A DNA stretch of 64,000 nt from Streptomyces sp. YPW6 (GTDB lineage Bacteria > Actinomycetota > Actinomycetes > Streptomycetales > Streptomycetaceae): positions 4,127,001 through 4,191,000 of the forward strand of contig NZ_CP076457.1 in NCBI RefSeq assembly GCF_018866325.1, read 5' to 3'. Position numbers and translations under genes: made by a program. This document shows positions 1 to 7,650 of this stretch, in pieces (the first letter of the stretch is position 1; each line of letters starts with the position of its first letter). The notes below the pieces were generated by a model. That model saw only the letters and a list, made by a program, of their open reading frames with translations, searched no databases and had not been told where the DNA came from.

Positions 1-774
1 ACGCTGGGCAACGCCCGGATCACCGACGCCCAGCGGGCCCGCGCCGAGGGGCGCTCGCCGATCATCGCGCCGGGCATCCAGCCCGCGGCGCTCACCGCCG
101 CGCTCGGCCTGCTGCTGGCGGGCGGCGCGGCGATCGGAACGTACGGCCTGCTCGTCCCGGTGGTGCTCCTCCAGGCGGTGACGGCCGCCGGCTGGTTCCG
201 CCTCAACGGCATGTGGCCCGCCCGTCAGGGCATCGCGCTCGCCTTCGCCGGGGGCGTGGTCGCCGATGTCGCCCTGCTCGCGGCGGGCCGGGAGCACGGC
301 CCCGCCGCGCTGCTGGGCACCCTGGGCGTCTGGGTGCTGCTCACCGTGGTCCTCCAGCTCCGCAGCCACGCGGGAGCCGACGAGCGGATGTACGGCCTGA
401 TGGCCACCGTCGTCTCCGCGTCCCTCGCGGTGCTCGCGGGCGGGCACCTCGCGGCGGCCCCGGACGCGGTGGTCGTCGGCGGGGCAGCCGTCGCGGCGGC
501 CACGCTCGTCCGTGCTCTTCCGCTGCCCGGTGCGGCCTCCCTCGCGGTTGCCCTGCTCGCGGGTGCGGGCGTGGGCGCGGTGGCGGGCGCGCTGACGGAC
601 CTCGGCGCGCAGGGCGCGCTGCTCGGTCTCGCGGCGGGCGGCTGCGCGCTCATCGGGCTGCGCGTGGCGAGCTACGACTACCCGTCCCGGTTCGTCCACA
701 TGACCGCCGGGGTGGCGCTGCCGCTGACCCTGGCGGCCCCGGCCGTCCACCTGGTCGGCCGCGCCCTCCTCTGA
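1..774 (+). CDS. Integral membrane protein, 5' end outside the window
   Basis: The frame is open from base 1 and ends at a TGA at 772-774, so at least 257 C-terminal residues are present. A short hydrophilic start is followed by about eight hydrophobic segments rich in Ala, Leu, Val and Gly, with loops such as RSHAGADERMYGL and a conserved-looking SYDYPSRFVHMTAGV near the C terminus. This is a polytopic membrane protein of unknown function. I do not recognise a transporter or enzyme motif. The next gene starts 232 bases downstream, so the two may be transcribed separately. Codon use is typical of the region. Confidence 0.7.
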   Translation, partial: TLGNARITDAQRARAEGRSPIIAPGIQPAALTAALGLLLAGGAAIGTYGLLVPVVLLQAVTAAGWFRLNGMWPARQGIALAFAGGVVADVALLAAGREHGPAALLGTLGVWVLLTVVLQLRSHAGADERMYGLMATVVSASLAVLAGGHLAAAPDAVVVGGAAVAAATLVRALPLPGAASLAVALLAGAGVGAVAGALTDLGAQGALLGLAAGGCALIGLRVASYDYPSRFVHMTAGVALPLTLAAPAVHLVGRALL

Positions 775-1006
775 CCGCCGACCGCTGCTCCGCACGGCCG
801 GCCCACCGGCTTGCGCGGCCCCCGCTCGGCACGGCCGGACCGCCGGCTGGCCGGCTCGCGCCGGCCCGTGGTCCGCACGGCCGCCGACGGCCCCCCGGGA
901 ACCACCGGGGGGCCGTCGCTCGTCGATCATCCGGGGCGTCCACTCCTGCCGCAGTGGGCTCACGGGCGCCAGGGGGACCGATCGGCTCAGGGTGGGGAAT
1001 CGAGAC

Positions 1007-1696
1007 ATGCGCGCACTGCGAATACTGCTGGTCCTGGTGGTGGTGCTCGGCGGCCTCTTCATCGCCGTCGACCGCGCGGCCCTCTGGTACGCCGAGTCCG
1101 AGGCCGAGGACCGGGTGACGATCAGCGGGGGCGGCCCCGCCACGACGGAGATCTCGATCAAGGGCTTCCCCTTCCTCACCCAGCTCGCCGGATCACAGCT
1201 GGACCAGGTCGACGTCAGCCTCACCGGCATGCAGACCAGCGCGGCGGGCCGCGCGATCCGGGTCAGCGAGGTCCGGGCCCGGCTGTACGACGTGAAGCTC
1301 GGCTCCGGCTACCGCAGCGCGACCGCCGCCCGCGCCACCGGCACCGCGCTCGTCACCTACGAGGACCTCACGGCGGCGGCCAGCGACGGCGTCGCCGTGG
1401 AGTACGGCGGCAAGGGCAAGGCGAAGGTCACCGGCACGGTCGAGGTCCTCGGCCGGCCCATCTCGCGCAGCGTCCTGTCCACCGTGACCCGCGTCGACGG
1501 CCACACGATCAAGGTGCGCGCGGACGAGGTGCCGGGTTCGGGCATCCCCGGCGTCGAGGAGCTCGTCCGCAGCAGGACCGACTTCGAGGGCGACATCGAC
1601 GGGCTGCCCCGGGGCCTGGAGCTCCAGCAGGTCGAGGTGACCGAGAAGGGCCTGGAGATCTCGGTGACCGGCTCGGACGTCTCCCTGACCGGCTGA
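1007..1696 (+). CDS. LmeA-like phospholipid-binding protein (DUF2993 family)
   Basis: 229 residues. An N-terminal hydrophobic segment (about residues 5-25, RILLVLVVVLGGLFIAV) followed by ESEAEDRV suggests a signal anchor. The rest is a beta-rich domain with the SIKGFPFLTQL and VSEVRARL type motifs of DUF2993/LmeA proteins. In mycobacteria LmeA binds phospholipids in the periplasm and helps lipomannan maturation. The role here is inferred from the family only. I chose ATG 1007, because the in-frame GTG at 992 adds only five residues and GGGGAA at 994-999 can serve as ribosome site. It ends 280 bases before the cysteine leader peptide. Confidence 0.75.
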   Translation: MRALRILLVLVVVLGGLFIAVDRAALWYAESEAEDRVTISGGGPATTEISIKGFPFLTQLAGSQLDQVDVSLTGMQTSAAGRAIRVSEVRARLYDVKLGSGYRSATAARATGTALVTYEDLTAAASDGVAVEYGGKGKAKVTGTVEVLGRPISRSVLSTVTRVDGHTIKVRADEVPGSGIPGVEELVRSRTDFEGDIDGLPRGLELQQVEVTEKGLEISVTGSDVSLTG

Positions 1697-1808
1697 CGAG
1701 CCGATCGGCCGGCCGGGTCGTCAGCGGGTCGGGCCGCCGGGTCGTCAGCCGGACGGAGCGGTGGTCGGGCAGTCGGCCGGATCGGCCGATCCAACCGGCC
1801 GATCCGGA

Positions 1809-1926
1809 TGGTGAGACACCCGTGTCCGGTCCGCAGATGCGGGGAAGGTCCCAGGGAGCCCGGCAGCGGATCCCGGGCCGAATCACCGCTTCCGCGTCTC
1901 GCATCACGGATGATCGTGTCTCACCA
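1809..1926. repeat. 11-bp inverted repeat upstream of the cysteine leader
   Basis: TGGTGAGACAC (1809-1819) is matched exactly by its reverse complement GTGTCTCACCA (1916-1926), about 96 bases away. The right copy lies just upstream of the leader-peptide promoter. It could be a pair of regulator half-sites or a long-range stem. Function unknown. Confidence 0.5.
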
Positions 1927-1938
1927 TGCGACACAACG

Positions 1939-1968
1939 GTGACATCTCCGTCCGTACCTCCCTACGAT
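1939..1968 (+). promoter_or_regulatory. Promoter for the cysteine leader peptide and cysA
   Basis: GTGACA (1939-1944) and TACGAT (1963-1968) are separated by 18 bases. The -10 hexamer ends seven bases before the ATG at 1976, which predicts a leaderless transcript starting at or next to the leader-peptide start codon. Confidence 0.6.
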
Positions 1969-1975
1969 CGGACCC

Positions 1976-2056
1976 ATGAAGCGACAGGCGGATCTCACGA
2001 AGCGGCGGGCAGTAGACCTGTGCCGCGTCGCCGCCATGCTCTGTCGCACCGTCTGA
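1976..2056 (+). CDS. Cysteine-containing leader peptide upstream of cysA
   Basis: A 26-residue ORF, MKRQADLTKRRAVDLCRVAA followed by MLCRTV, with basic residues first and Cys codons at positions 16 and 23 (DLCRVAAMLCR). Short actinobacterial leader peptides of this kind precede sulfur-assimilation genes, and cysteine-codon uORFs attenuate expression in mycobacteria. Here it lies 185 bases before the sulfurtransferase gene and has its own promoter with a leaderless start. The likely job is to sense cysteine or charged tRNA-Cys during translation and set read-through into cysA. The sequence is direct observation. The attenuation role is inference from the family and the position. Confidence 0.8.
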   Translation: MKRQADLTKRRAVDLCRVAAMLCRTV

Positions 2057-2241
2057 GCGGGACCGCTCGCACCGTCGCAGCCCCCGCTTTCCCCGGCCCT
2101 CCGACCGTCGCCCCTCGGCCGTCGGCCAGGGCCGACCCCGTGCCCGTACGCGCCGCGTTCCGTGCCTCCGCGCGTACAGCCGCACCCAGCAACTCCGCAT
2201 CTCGCACCACCCCGCCGCAGACTGCCCCGGAGGAGAACAGC

Positions 2242-3081
2242 ATGAGCCGCAGCGACGTCCTGGTAGACGCCGACTGGGTCGAGGCCCACATCGACGACCC
2301 GCAGGTCGCGATCGTCGAGGTGGACGAGGACACCTCGGCGTACGAGAAGAACCACATCAGGAACGCGATCCGGATCGACTGGACCAAGGACCTCCAGGAC
2401 CCGGTCCGCCGTGACTTCGTCGACCAGGCCGGCTTCGAGAAGCTGCTCAGCGAGAAGGGCATCGCCAACGACACGCTGGTCGTCCTCTACGGCGGCAACA
2501 ACAACTGGTTCGCCAGCTACGCCTACTGGTACTTCAAGCTGTACGGCCACGGACCCGTCAAGCTCCTCGACGGCGGCCGCAAGAAGTGGGAGCTGGACTC
2601 CCGCGACCTGACCGACGTCGTCCCCACGCGCCCGGCCACCCAGTACACGGCCAAGCCGCAGGACGAGTCGATCCGCGCCTACCGCGACGACGTCGTCAAG
2701 GCCATCGGCAACCAGAACCTGGTCGACGTGCGCTCGCCCGACGAGTTCAGCGGCAAGCTGCTCGCCCCGGCCCACCTCCCGCAGGAGCAGTCGCAGCGAC
2801 CCGGCCACGTGCCGAGCGCCCGCAACATCCCGTGGTCGAAGAACGCCAACGACGACGGCACCTTCAAGTCGGACGACGAGCTGAAGGCCCTCTACGAGGC
2901 CGAGCAGGTCGACCTGTCGAAGGACACCATCGCCTACTGCCGCATCGGCGAGCGCTCCGCGCTCACCTGGTTCGTGCTCCACGAGCTGCTCGGCCAGGAG
3001 AACGTCAAGAACTACGACGGTTCCTGGACCGAGTACGGCTCCCTCGTCGGCGTGCCGATCGAGCTCGGCGCCAACAAGTAA
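2242..3081 (+). CDS. cysA: Thiosulfate sulfurtransferase (rhodanese)
   Basis: 279 residues in two rhodanese domains, about 5-130 and 150-275. The second carries the active-site loop YCRIGERSA with the catalytic Cys at residue 233, which accepts sulfane sulfur from thiosulfate. The first domain has no cysteine in the equivalent place, as usual. GGAGGA sits just before the ATG. CysA/SseA-type enzymes are cytoplasmic and supply sulfur for thiosulfate use and protein sulfuration. The gene follows a cysteine leader peptide and precedes sseC by 39 bases, the same pair seen as cysA-sseC in Mycobacterium tuberculosis. It is probably controlled by the sulfur or cysteine state. Confidence 0.95.
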   Translation: MSRSDVLVDADWVEAHIDDPQVAIVEVDEDTSAYEKNHIRNAIRIDWTKDLQDPVRRDFVDQAGFEKLLSEKGIANDTLVVLYGGNNNWFASYAYWYFKLYGHGPVKLLDGGRKKWELDSRDLTDVVPTRPATQYTAKPQDESIRAYRDDVVKAIGNQNLVDVRSPDEFSGKLLAPAHLPQEQSQRPGHVPSARNIPWSKNANDDGTFKSDDELKALYEAEQVDLSKDTIAYCRIGERSALTWFVLHELLGQENVKNYDGSWTEYGSLVGVPIELGANK

Positions 3082-3120
3082 CCCCATCGACCAGCACCAC
3101 GACGACCCGAAGGACACGAC

Positions 3121-3408
3121 ATGTGTGGAGCACAGGCCGGTGGCCCCGACGCTTCGACGATCAAGCCCGGTGAGACGACCATCCAGGGCAGTGTGACCCG
3201 CGACGGCGAGCCCGTCACCGGTTACGTGCGCCTCCTGGACTCGACCGGCGAGTTCACCGCCGAGGTCCCGACCTCCGCGACCGGACAGTTCCGCTTCTAC
3301 GCCGCCGAGGGCACCTGGACGCTCCGCGCCCTGGTTCCGGGCGGCAGCGCCGACCGCACGGTCGTCGCGCAGACCGGCGGACTCTCCGAGGTCGCCATCG
3401 CCGTCTGA
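3121..3408 (+). CDS. sseC: SseC-like DUF1416 protein
   Basis: 95 residues, starting MCGAQAGGPDAS and continuing as an all-beta carboxypeptidase-regulatory-like fold (IQGSVTRDGEPVTGYVRLLD, then a GQFRFYAAEGTW strand pair). This is DUF1416, the family of mycobacterial SseC1/SseC2, which is nearly always encoded directly after a CysA rhodanese. The biochemical role is unknown. A sulfur-carrier or partner function for the rhodanese is only suggested by the fixed pairing. The conserved Cys at residue 2 is worth noting. The 39-base gap to cysA implies cotranscription. Confidence 0.9.
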   Translation: MCGAQAGGPDASTIKPGETTIQGSVTRDGEPVTGYVRLLDSTGEFTAEVPTSATGQFRFYAAEGTWTLRALVPGGSADRTVVAQTGGLSEVAIAV

Positions 3409-3544
3409 TCCTCCGGGACCGACGACCGCCGCTCCGGACGGACCACGGTCCGGGAGCGGCACGCCGTACGGGCGACGCGCCGTCGCGCACCGCGCACCGG
3501 TCGCGCACGCCACGCCGTTTCCCACGGCACACCGAACGGCCGGA

Positions 3545-3592
3545 GGGCCGCACCCCAGGGGGTTGGACGCCACCTGACGCGGGGTGCGGCCC
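3545..3592 (+). terminator. Hairpin terminator after sseC
   Basis: GGGCCGCACCCC (3545-3556) pairs perfectly with GGGGTGCGGCCC (3581-3592) around a 24-base loop. There is no long T tract, as is usual in Streptomyces. Confidence 0.65.
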
Positions 3593-3630
3593 TTCGTGCC
3601 GTCCGGCGGCCGGAGCCCTACGCTGGAAGC

Positions 3631-3888
3631 ATGTACGCCCGACGCAGGAGGAACTACTTCCTGATGATGGGCGGATGCATCGTGCTCTTCGTGTCCGCCT
3701 GGGCCGTGGTGCGCCTGTGGTCCATGCCCGCCGCCATCGCCATGTGCGTCGTCGCCATGGTCATCCCGCCGATCGCCGCGATGGTCGCCAACCGGCGGGG
3801 CCCGGAGGACCGTTGGTGGGACGACCCCTCCGGCGACCCCGAGTCCGACGCCTGGTGGGACGAGCTGGACGGCAAGAAGCGCCGCTGA
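3631..3888 (+). CDS. DUF3099 small membrane protein
   Basis: 85 residues: a basic start (YARRRRNY), two membrane segments (about 10-27 and 32-50) and an acidic, Trp-rich tail (RWWDDPSG, AWWDELDGKKRR). It matches the DUF3099 family, found across actinobacteria with no known function. TACGCT (3619-3624) lies six bases before the ATG, so the message is probably leaderless, although GGAAG in the gap could act as a weak ribosome site. It converges with the DsrE gene at 3926. Confidence 0.85.
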   Translation: MYARRRRNYFLMMGGCIVLFVSAWAVVRLWSMPAAIAMCVVAMVIPPIAAMVANRRGPEDRWWDDPSGDPESDAWWDELDGKKRR

Positions 3889-3925
3889 GGCCGGCCCTGC
3901 TCGGTGCGCGGCCCGCCTCCCGCCG

Positions 3926-4288
3926 TCAGTAGACGAGCGCCTGAGTGTCGTCCGCCAGGGCCTCCTGCACGAACACCTGCGCACCGGCGATCCGTACGCC
4001 CTCCAGCACGTCCTTCTCCGCGATGTCGCGCCGGGCCGCGCACTGGGTGCACAGGGTGATCCGGCCGCCCGCCAGGATCGAGTCCAGCAGGTCGGGCAGC
4101 GGGGCGGCGTGCGGCAGTTCGAACGCGGCGGCCCGGCCCGGCAGCGCGAACCACGAGGACTCCCCGGTCAGCCAGAGCGAGACCCCCACCCCGCTGGCGA
4201 CGCCCACGGCCGCCACGGTGAAGGCCTGCGAACAGCGCTCGGCGGCCTCCGGCCCGGCGGTCACCTTGATCACAAGCTTCTTCGGCAT
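3926..4288 (-). CDS. DsrE/DsrF-like sulfur-relay family protein
   Basis: 120 residues, MPKKLVIKVTAGPEAAERCS at the start, with a Rossmann-like DsrE fold: a GVGVSLWLTGES segment, and CTQCAARR at about residue 85, where DsrE proteins often place reactive cysteines. Family members act in sulfur transfer or are small peroxiredoxin-like folds. The enzyme role here is not proven. Its position next to cysA and sseC on the opposite strand fits sulfur metabolism. The start was chosen at the ATG of MPKKLV, because the longer open frame upstream has a Pro/Gly-rich non-family sequence that overlaps the divergent neighbour. Confidence 0.85.
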   Translation of the reverse strand: MPKKLVIKVTAGPEAAERCSQAFTVAAVGVASGVGVSLWLTGESSWFALPGRAAAFELPHAAPLPDLLDSILAGGRITLCTQCAARRDIAEKDVLEGVRIAGAQVFVQEALADDTQALVY

Positions 4289-4394
4289 ATGCCGAACTGT
4301 AATCGTCCAGGAGGCAACCTCTTCGCCGCGCTGAGGGTCACCTGTGCGCGCGGGTAACGAGAACCCGTGTGTCAGGCCTCCTGGGGGGAAACTT

Positions 4395-5303
4395 TTGCAA
4401 CCGGACCACACCAGTCCTGCCGTACCACCGGGCGCCGACGGGCCGGCTGGGCCGCCCGCGACGCCCGTACCGCCGGCAACACCCGTCGTGCCGGCAGCAT
4501 TCGCAACGCCGGACATACCCGCACCACCCGTACTGACCGCACCACCCTCACCGTCCGTAACGCCCGTACGCCGTCGGCCCCGTGGCCGTACGACGCTGAT
4601 CATCGCGGCGGCGGCGCTGCTCGGGATCGCGGGCGGGGTCGCCGTGGGCTACGGCGTCCAGGCGGAGCGGGAGCCGACGCCGCTGACCGCTCTGTCGCAG
4701 CCCGGCCTCGGCTACCCCGCGAAGCCGCTCTCCGCCGACCGGGTCCCCGCCCCCCTGCCCGCCGCCCAGGACCGCCGGGTCAGGACGGACGGCGACCTGC
4801 GCACGCTGCTCGTCGACCGGCCCAAGGGCGCGCGGAAGGCGGCCACCGACGCACTGGGCATCGGGGACGGCTGGAAGCCCCTCGACGCGTACGCCGGGCA
4901 CTACGAGGATCCGCACTTCATGTTCGAGACGCTGGCCGGGCTCGACCTGCGCCGGGTCGCCTCGGCCGCCTGGGAGCAGGGCGAGAACCGGCACACCGAG
5001 GTCTGGCTGCTCCAGTTCCGGTCCGGGGAGCAGCACGGCGCGTCGGCGCACTTCGACAACCAGATCATGTACATGCCCTGGGATGACGCCGCGGGCAACA
5101 CGGGCGACGCGATCAAGGGCAGCCGCGAGGGCCGCTACTTCCTCTACCCGGTCGAGCGGAAGGCCGGATACCTCCCGTCCTACCAGGCCAGGGCCCTCGC
5201 CGTACGCGGCGACATCGCGCTCGACATCACCATCTTCGACACCTCCCCGATCAGCAAGAAGGACATCCGGGCGCTGGCCGAGCGACAGTTGGAGCGGCTG
5301 TGA
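4395..5303 (+). CDS. Membrane-anchored protein, first of three tandem paralogues
   Basis: 302 residues from TTG 4395, preceded by GGGGGGAA at 4383-4390. A GTG at 4344 would add 17 residues. The layout is a Pro/Ala-rich cytoplasmic N terminus, a basic patch (RRRPRGR), one membrane helix (TLIIAAAALLGIAGGVAVGY) and an extracytoplasmic domain of about 210 residues. Shared motifs with the two next genes include DLRTLLVDRPKGARK (compare DLRELLLPAPAGAK and ELAKLLLPVPEGY) and VWLLQFRSG (compare VYLVRFNS). The function is unknown. The last base of coding overlaps the next start (GTGA), so all three are translationally coupled and probably form one complex or act on a common substrate. Confidence 0.8.
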   Translation: MQPDHTSPAVPPGADGPAGPPATPVPPATPVVPAAFATPDIPAPPVLTAPPSPSVTPVRRRPRGRTTLIIAAAALLGIAGGVAVGYGVQAEREPTPLTALSQPGLGYPAKPLSADRVPAPLPAAQDRRVRTDGDLRTLLVDRPKGARKAATDALGIGDGWKPLDAYAGHYEDPHFMFETLAGLDLRRVASAAWEQGENRHTEVWLLQFRSGEQHGASAHFDNQIMYMPWDDAAGNTGDAIKGSREGRYFLYPVERKAGYLPSYQARALAVRGDIALDITIFDTSPISKKDIRALAERQLERL

Positions 5304-6151
5304 CCGACGACGACAGCAACACGAACCCCGTCACCGGGCCGGTGGCCGACGCCGTTCCCCGGCCCGCCTCCGACGCCGTGACCGGGCCCGCCTCCGACGG
5401 GGAACACCGGGGGCGCCGGGTACGCCGGGTGGTGCTGACCGCGCTGCCCGTCGTCCTGGTGCTCGGCGCGATCGGCGGCGCGGCCGGTTACACCAAGAAC
5501 ACCGTGGACTCCGCCGACCGGACGGTCACGACGACGATCTGGGACGAGGACCACGTACCGAAGGGCAAGGACCCGGCGGGTGATCCGTCCCGGGGCCGCC
5601 ACGACACCGAGCTGGCCAAGCTGCTGCTCCCCGTGCCGGAGGGCTACCGGCTCGGCCCGGACATCGGCGACCTCGGCAACGACAGCGAGACGAGCGGCGC
5701 CAAGGCCACGGCCGCGATGAAGGAGTTGGGGCGCGGCCTGGCGGGGAAGGAACGCCGGGAGCTGGACACGTTCGTCGAGAAGCTGCGCATCCAGGGCATC
5801 GCGAAGCGTTCGTACCTCGCGGACTCCAACGACCTCCTCGTGAACGTCGAGGTCGTGAAGATGCGGGACAAGCGGGCCGTCCACCGGAACTACACGGACC
5901 GCAAGAAGCTGCTGGACGGCATCGACGCGTTCCGCAAGGGGCCGTCGGTCGAGGGCCACAAGAAGGCTGCCTGCTACCGGCTGCCCAAGGGTGACGAGGA
6001 CACCATCGACGGCGTCCTCTGCCTCGCGTACGAGGGTGAGGTCTCGGTCTCCGTCTCGGCGAGCGGCAGCAAGCCGTTCAGCCCGTCCGAGGTCGGGGAC
6101 CTGGTGAAGGACCAGCTCGACCACATCGCGTCCCCGGGGGAGTACATATGA
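5300..6151 (+). CDS. Membrane-anchored protein, second of three tandem paralogues
   Basis: 283 residues starting at GTG 5300 inside the stop of the previous gene. The hydrophilic N terminus (about 40 residues) contains a short PASDAVTGPASD repeat. It is followed by RRVRRVV, one membrane helix (about 46-66, ALPVVLVLGAIGGAAGYT) and an extracytoplasmic domain with ELAKLLLPVPEGYRLG, which marks homology to the flanking paralogues. The domain is Lys/Asp/Glu rich and contains two cysteines (AACYRL, VLCLAY) that could form a disulfide. No function is known. The downstream ATG overlaps its TGA (ATGA). Confidence 0.8.
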   Translation: MTDDDSNTNPVTGPVADAVPRPASDAVTGPASDGEHRGRRVRRVVLTALPVVLVLGAIGGAAGYTKNTVDSADRTVTTTIWDEDHVPKGKDPAGDPSRGRHDTELAKLLLPVPEGYRLGPDIGDLGNDSETSGAKATAAMKELGRGLAGKERRELDTFVEKLRIQGIAKRSYLADSNDLLVNVEVVKMRDKRAVHRNYTDRKKLLDGIDAFRKGPSVEGHKKAACYRLPKGDEDTIDGVLCLAYEGEVSVSVSASGSKPFSPSEVGDLVKDQLDHIASPGEYI

Positions 6152-7372
6152 GCGAGCAGACGGTGACCCCGGGGGCGGGAGTGCCCCCCGAGGAGCCGGG
6201 GGAGACCGAGCCGGCCGTCACGCCCGTCGCGCCGGCGGGTGTCGTGCCGCCGGAGACGCCCGGGACGCCCGAGGGTGCCGTGACGCCGGAGGGTGCCGTG
6301 CCGCCTGAGGCGACCGTGACGCCTCAGGGTGCCGAGCCGCCCGCCGCGCCGGAGGGTGCCGTGGCGCCGGAGACGCCCGGGACGCCCGAGGGTGCCGTGA
6401 CGCCGGAGGGTGCCGTGATGCCCGGGGCGGCCGTGACGTCTGAGGCGGCCGTGACACCCCAGGGTGCCGAGGCGTCCCGGGCGGCCGACGTGCCCCAGGC
6501 GCCCGGCGTGCCCGGGGCGGCCGTGCCGCCCGTCCCGCACCCGCTGCCCGAAGGCGCCCCCGCTGCCCGGGACCCCGCCCGTGGTGGCCGGTGCGGTCGG
6601 CGCGGCGTCCGCGCCGCCCCGGCGGGTCCTGCGGGCCGTGGCGCGGTGGACGGCCGCCGCGCTGGCGTTCGGGGTGCTCGGCACCGGTACGGCCTTCGGG
6701 ATCGCCTCGCTGGAGCGCACCGACGTCCCCGGGCTCGCCACCGAGGGCGACGGCCGCTGGGACTACCCGGAACTGTCCCTGCCCGCGCTCCCGGCCGGCT
6801 CGCCGCGGCCGTTCTCGCCCGGCAACCCGGGCGAGATCCACCACGCCGACCTGCGTGAACTGCTCCTTCCGGCCCCCGCCGGAGCGAAGCCCGACAAGAA
6901 GCTGACCGGCGGCTGGATCTCCACGGAGACCTTCCTCGACGCCTACCGGGAGCAGAACCGGCGGTCGGTGGCCCAGCTCCTGAAGGACACCGCCCCGCGC
7001 CACATCGCGGCCCGCGGCTGGACCATGCCGGACGGCACGACCTCCCGGGTCTACCTGGTGCGGTTCAACTCGACGGCGTTCGCGAGCCGCATGGTCGACG
7101 ACCTGAACGTGGGGTCGTCGGCCGGTACGCCCCTGGCCCGTACGGACACCACCGACCTCGACCCCACCTGGGGCTCGGCCAACGACATCGAGAACCTGTC
7201 CTCGTTCGTCTTCACCGAGCAGGCGCCCTTCGGGGCCGAGCACGTCCGGCAGGCGTACACCCTGGCGGGGGACACCCTGGCCCTCGTCGTGCACGAGCGT
7301 CCCGGAAAGCGCGAGACGGCCCGCATCCCGTTCCAGCAGACGCTGATCCTGCAGAACCAGCTGCTCGCCTGA
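6148..7372 (+). pseudogene. Third membrane-anchored paralogue, split by a frameshift in a C5 run
   Basis: The ATG at 6148 opens a Pro/Ala/Glu/Val-rich N terminus that runs in one frame to about 6558. The membrane helix (RWTAAALAFGVLGTGTAFGI) and extracytoplasmic domain, with DLRELLLPAPAGAK and VYLVRFNSTAF like its paralogues, lie in the frame one base later and end at 7372. The join is at the CCCCC run 6557-6561: moving one base forward there gives a smooth LPEGAP-PLPGTPP transition. Three readings are possible: a sequencing or assembly error, a real 1-bp insertion, or +1 frameshifting. If the second part is made alone, GTG 6581 is the likely start. By design it resembles its two upstream paralogues. 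Confidence 0.7.
6244..6417 (+). repeat. 117-bp period coding repeat in the third paralogue
   Basis: Bases 6244-6300 and 6361-6417 are identical apart from one mismatch (C at 6247, G at 6364). They encode two copies of PETPGTPEGAVTPEGAV spaced 39 codons apart. Smaller GCCGTGACGCC and GAGGGTGCCGTG units are scattered between them, so the N terminus probably grew by tandem duplication. Confidence 0.85.
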
Positions 7373-7414
7373 GCCGCGCGGGCGCGGCCCGCGACCGGCA
7401 CCTGAACGAGAGGA

Positions 7415-7446
7415 CCGGGCCCCCACCCATTAGGCTGGGGGCCCGG
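7415..7446 (+). terminator. Hairpin between the paralogue cluster and a small membrane protein gene
   Basis: CCGGGCCCCCA (7415-7425) and TGGGGGCCCGG (7436-7446) form a perfect 11-bp stem with a 10-base loop, 43 bases after the stop codon. It also lies just upstream of the small gene at 7488, so it may shape that leader. Confidence 0.6.
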
Positions 7447-7487
7447 CCGCGTGGCCGCCGCCAACCGCTCGTCACGAGGAGCCCCCT

Positions 7488-7589
7488 GTGCTTGAGGCAT
7501 TCTTCACCGCCCTGCTGGTCCTGGTCTGCGTGGGCGTCACCGCCTTCGCCGCGATCACCGTGAAGAAGCTGTACCAGGGCCAGCGCTGA
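7488..7589 (+). CDS. 33-residue single-pass membrane peptide
   Basis: GTG start, sequence MLEAFFTALLVLVCVGVTAF then AAITVKKLYQGQR. It is one hydrophobic helix (about residues 4-24) with a basic C-terminal tail, so an N-out/C-in orientation is likely. GAGGAGC at 7476-7482 is a good ribosome site. It is too short for many gene finders, but the start signal, codon use and clean helix support it. I know of no function. It precedes the nitrobindin-like gene by 61 bases and may share its transcript. Confidence 0.7.
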   Translation: MLEAFFTALLVLVCVGVTAFAAITVKKLYQGQR

Positions 7590-7650
7590 CCCTCGTCGCG
7601 CAACGGACTCCCCGCCCACCCCGCACCCTCACAGATCGTCTGAGCCGCTC

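Noticed and set aside
1921..3984. Long minus-strand frame opposite cysA and sseC
   Set aside because: Antisense to clear rhodanese and SseC genes, with no motif or ribosome site.
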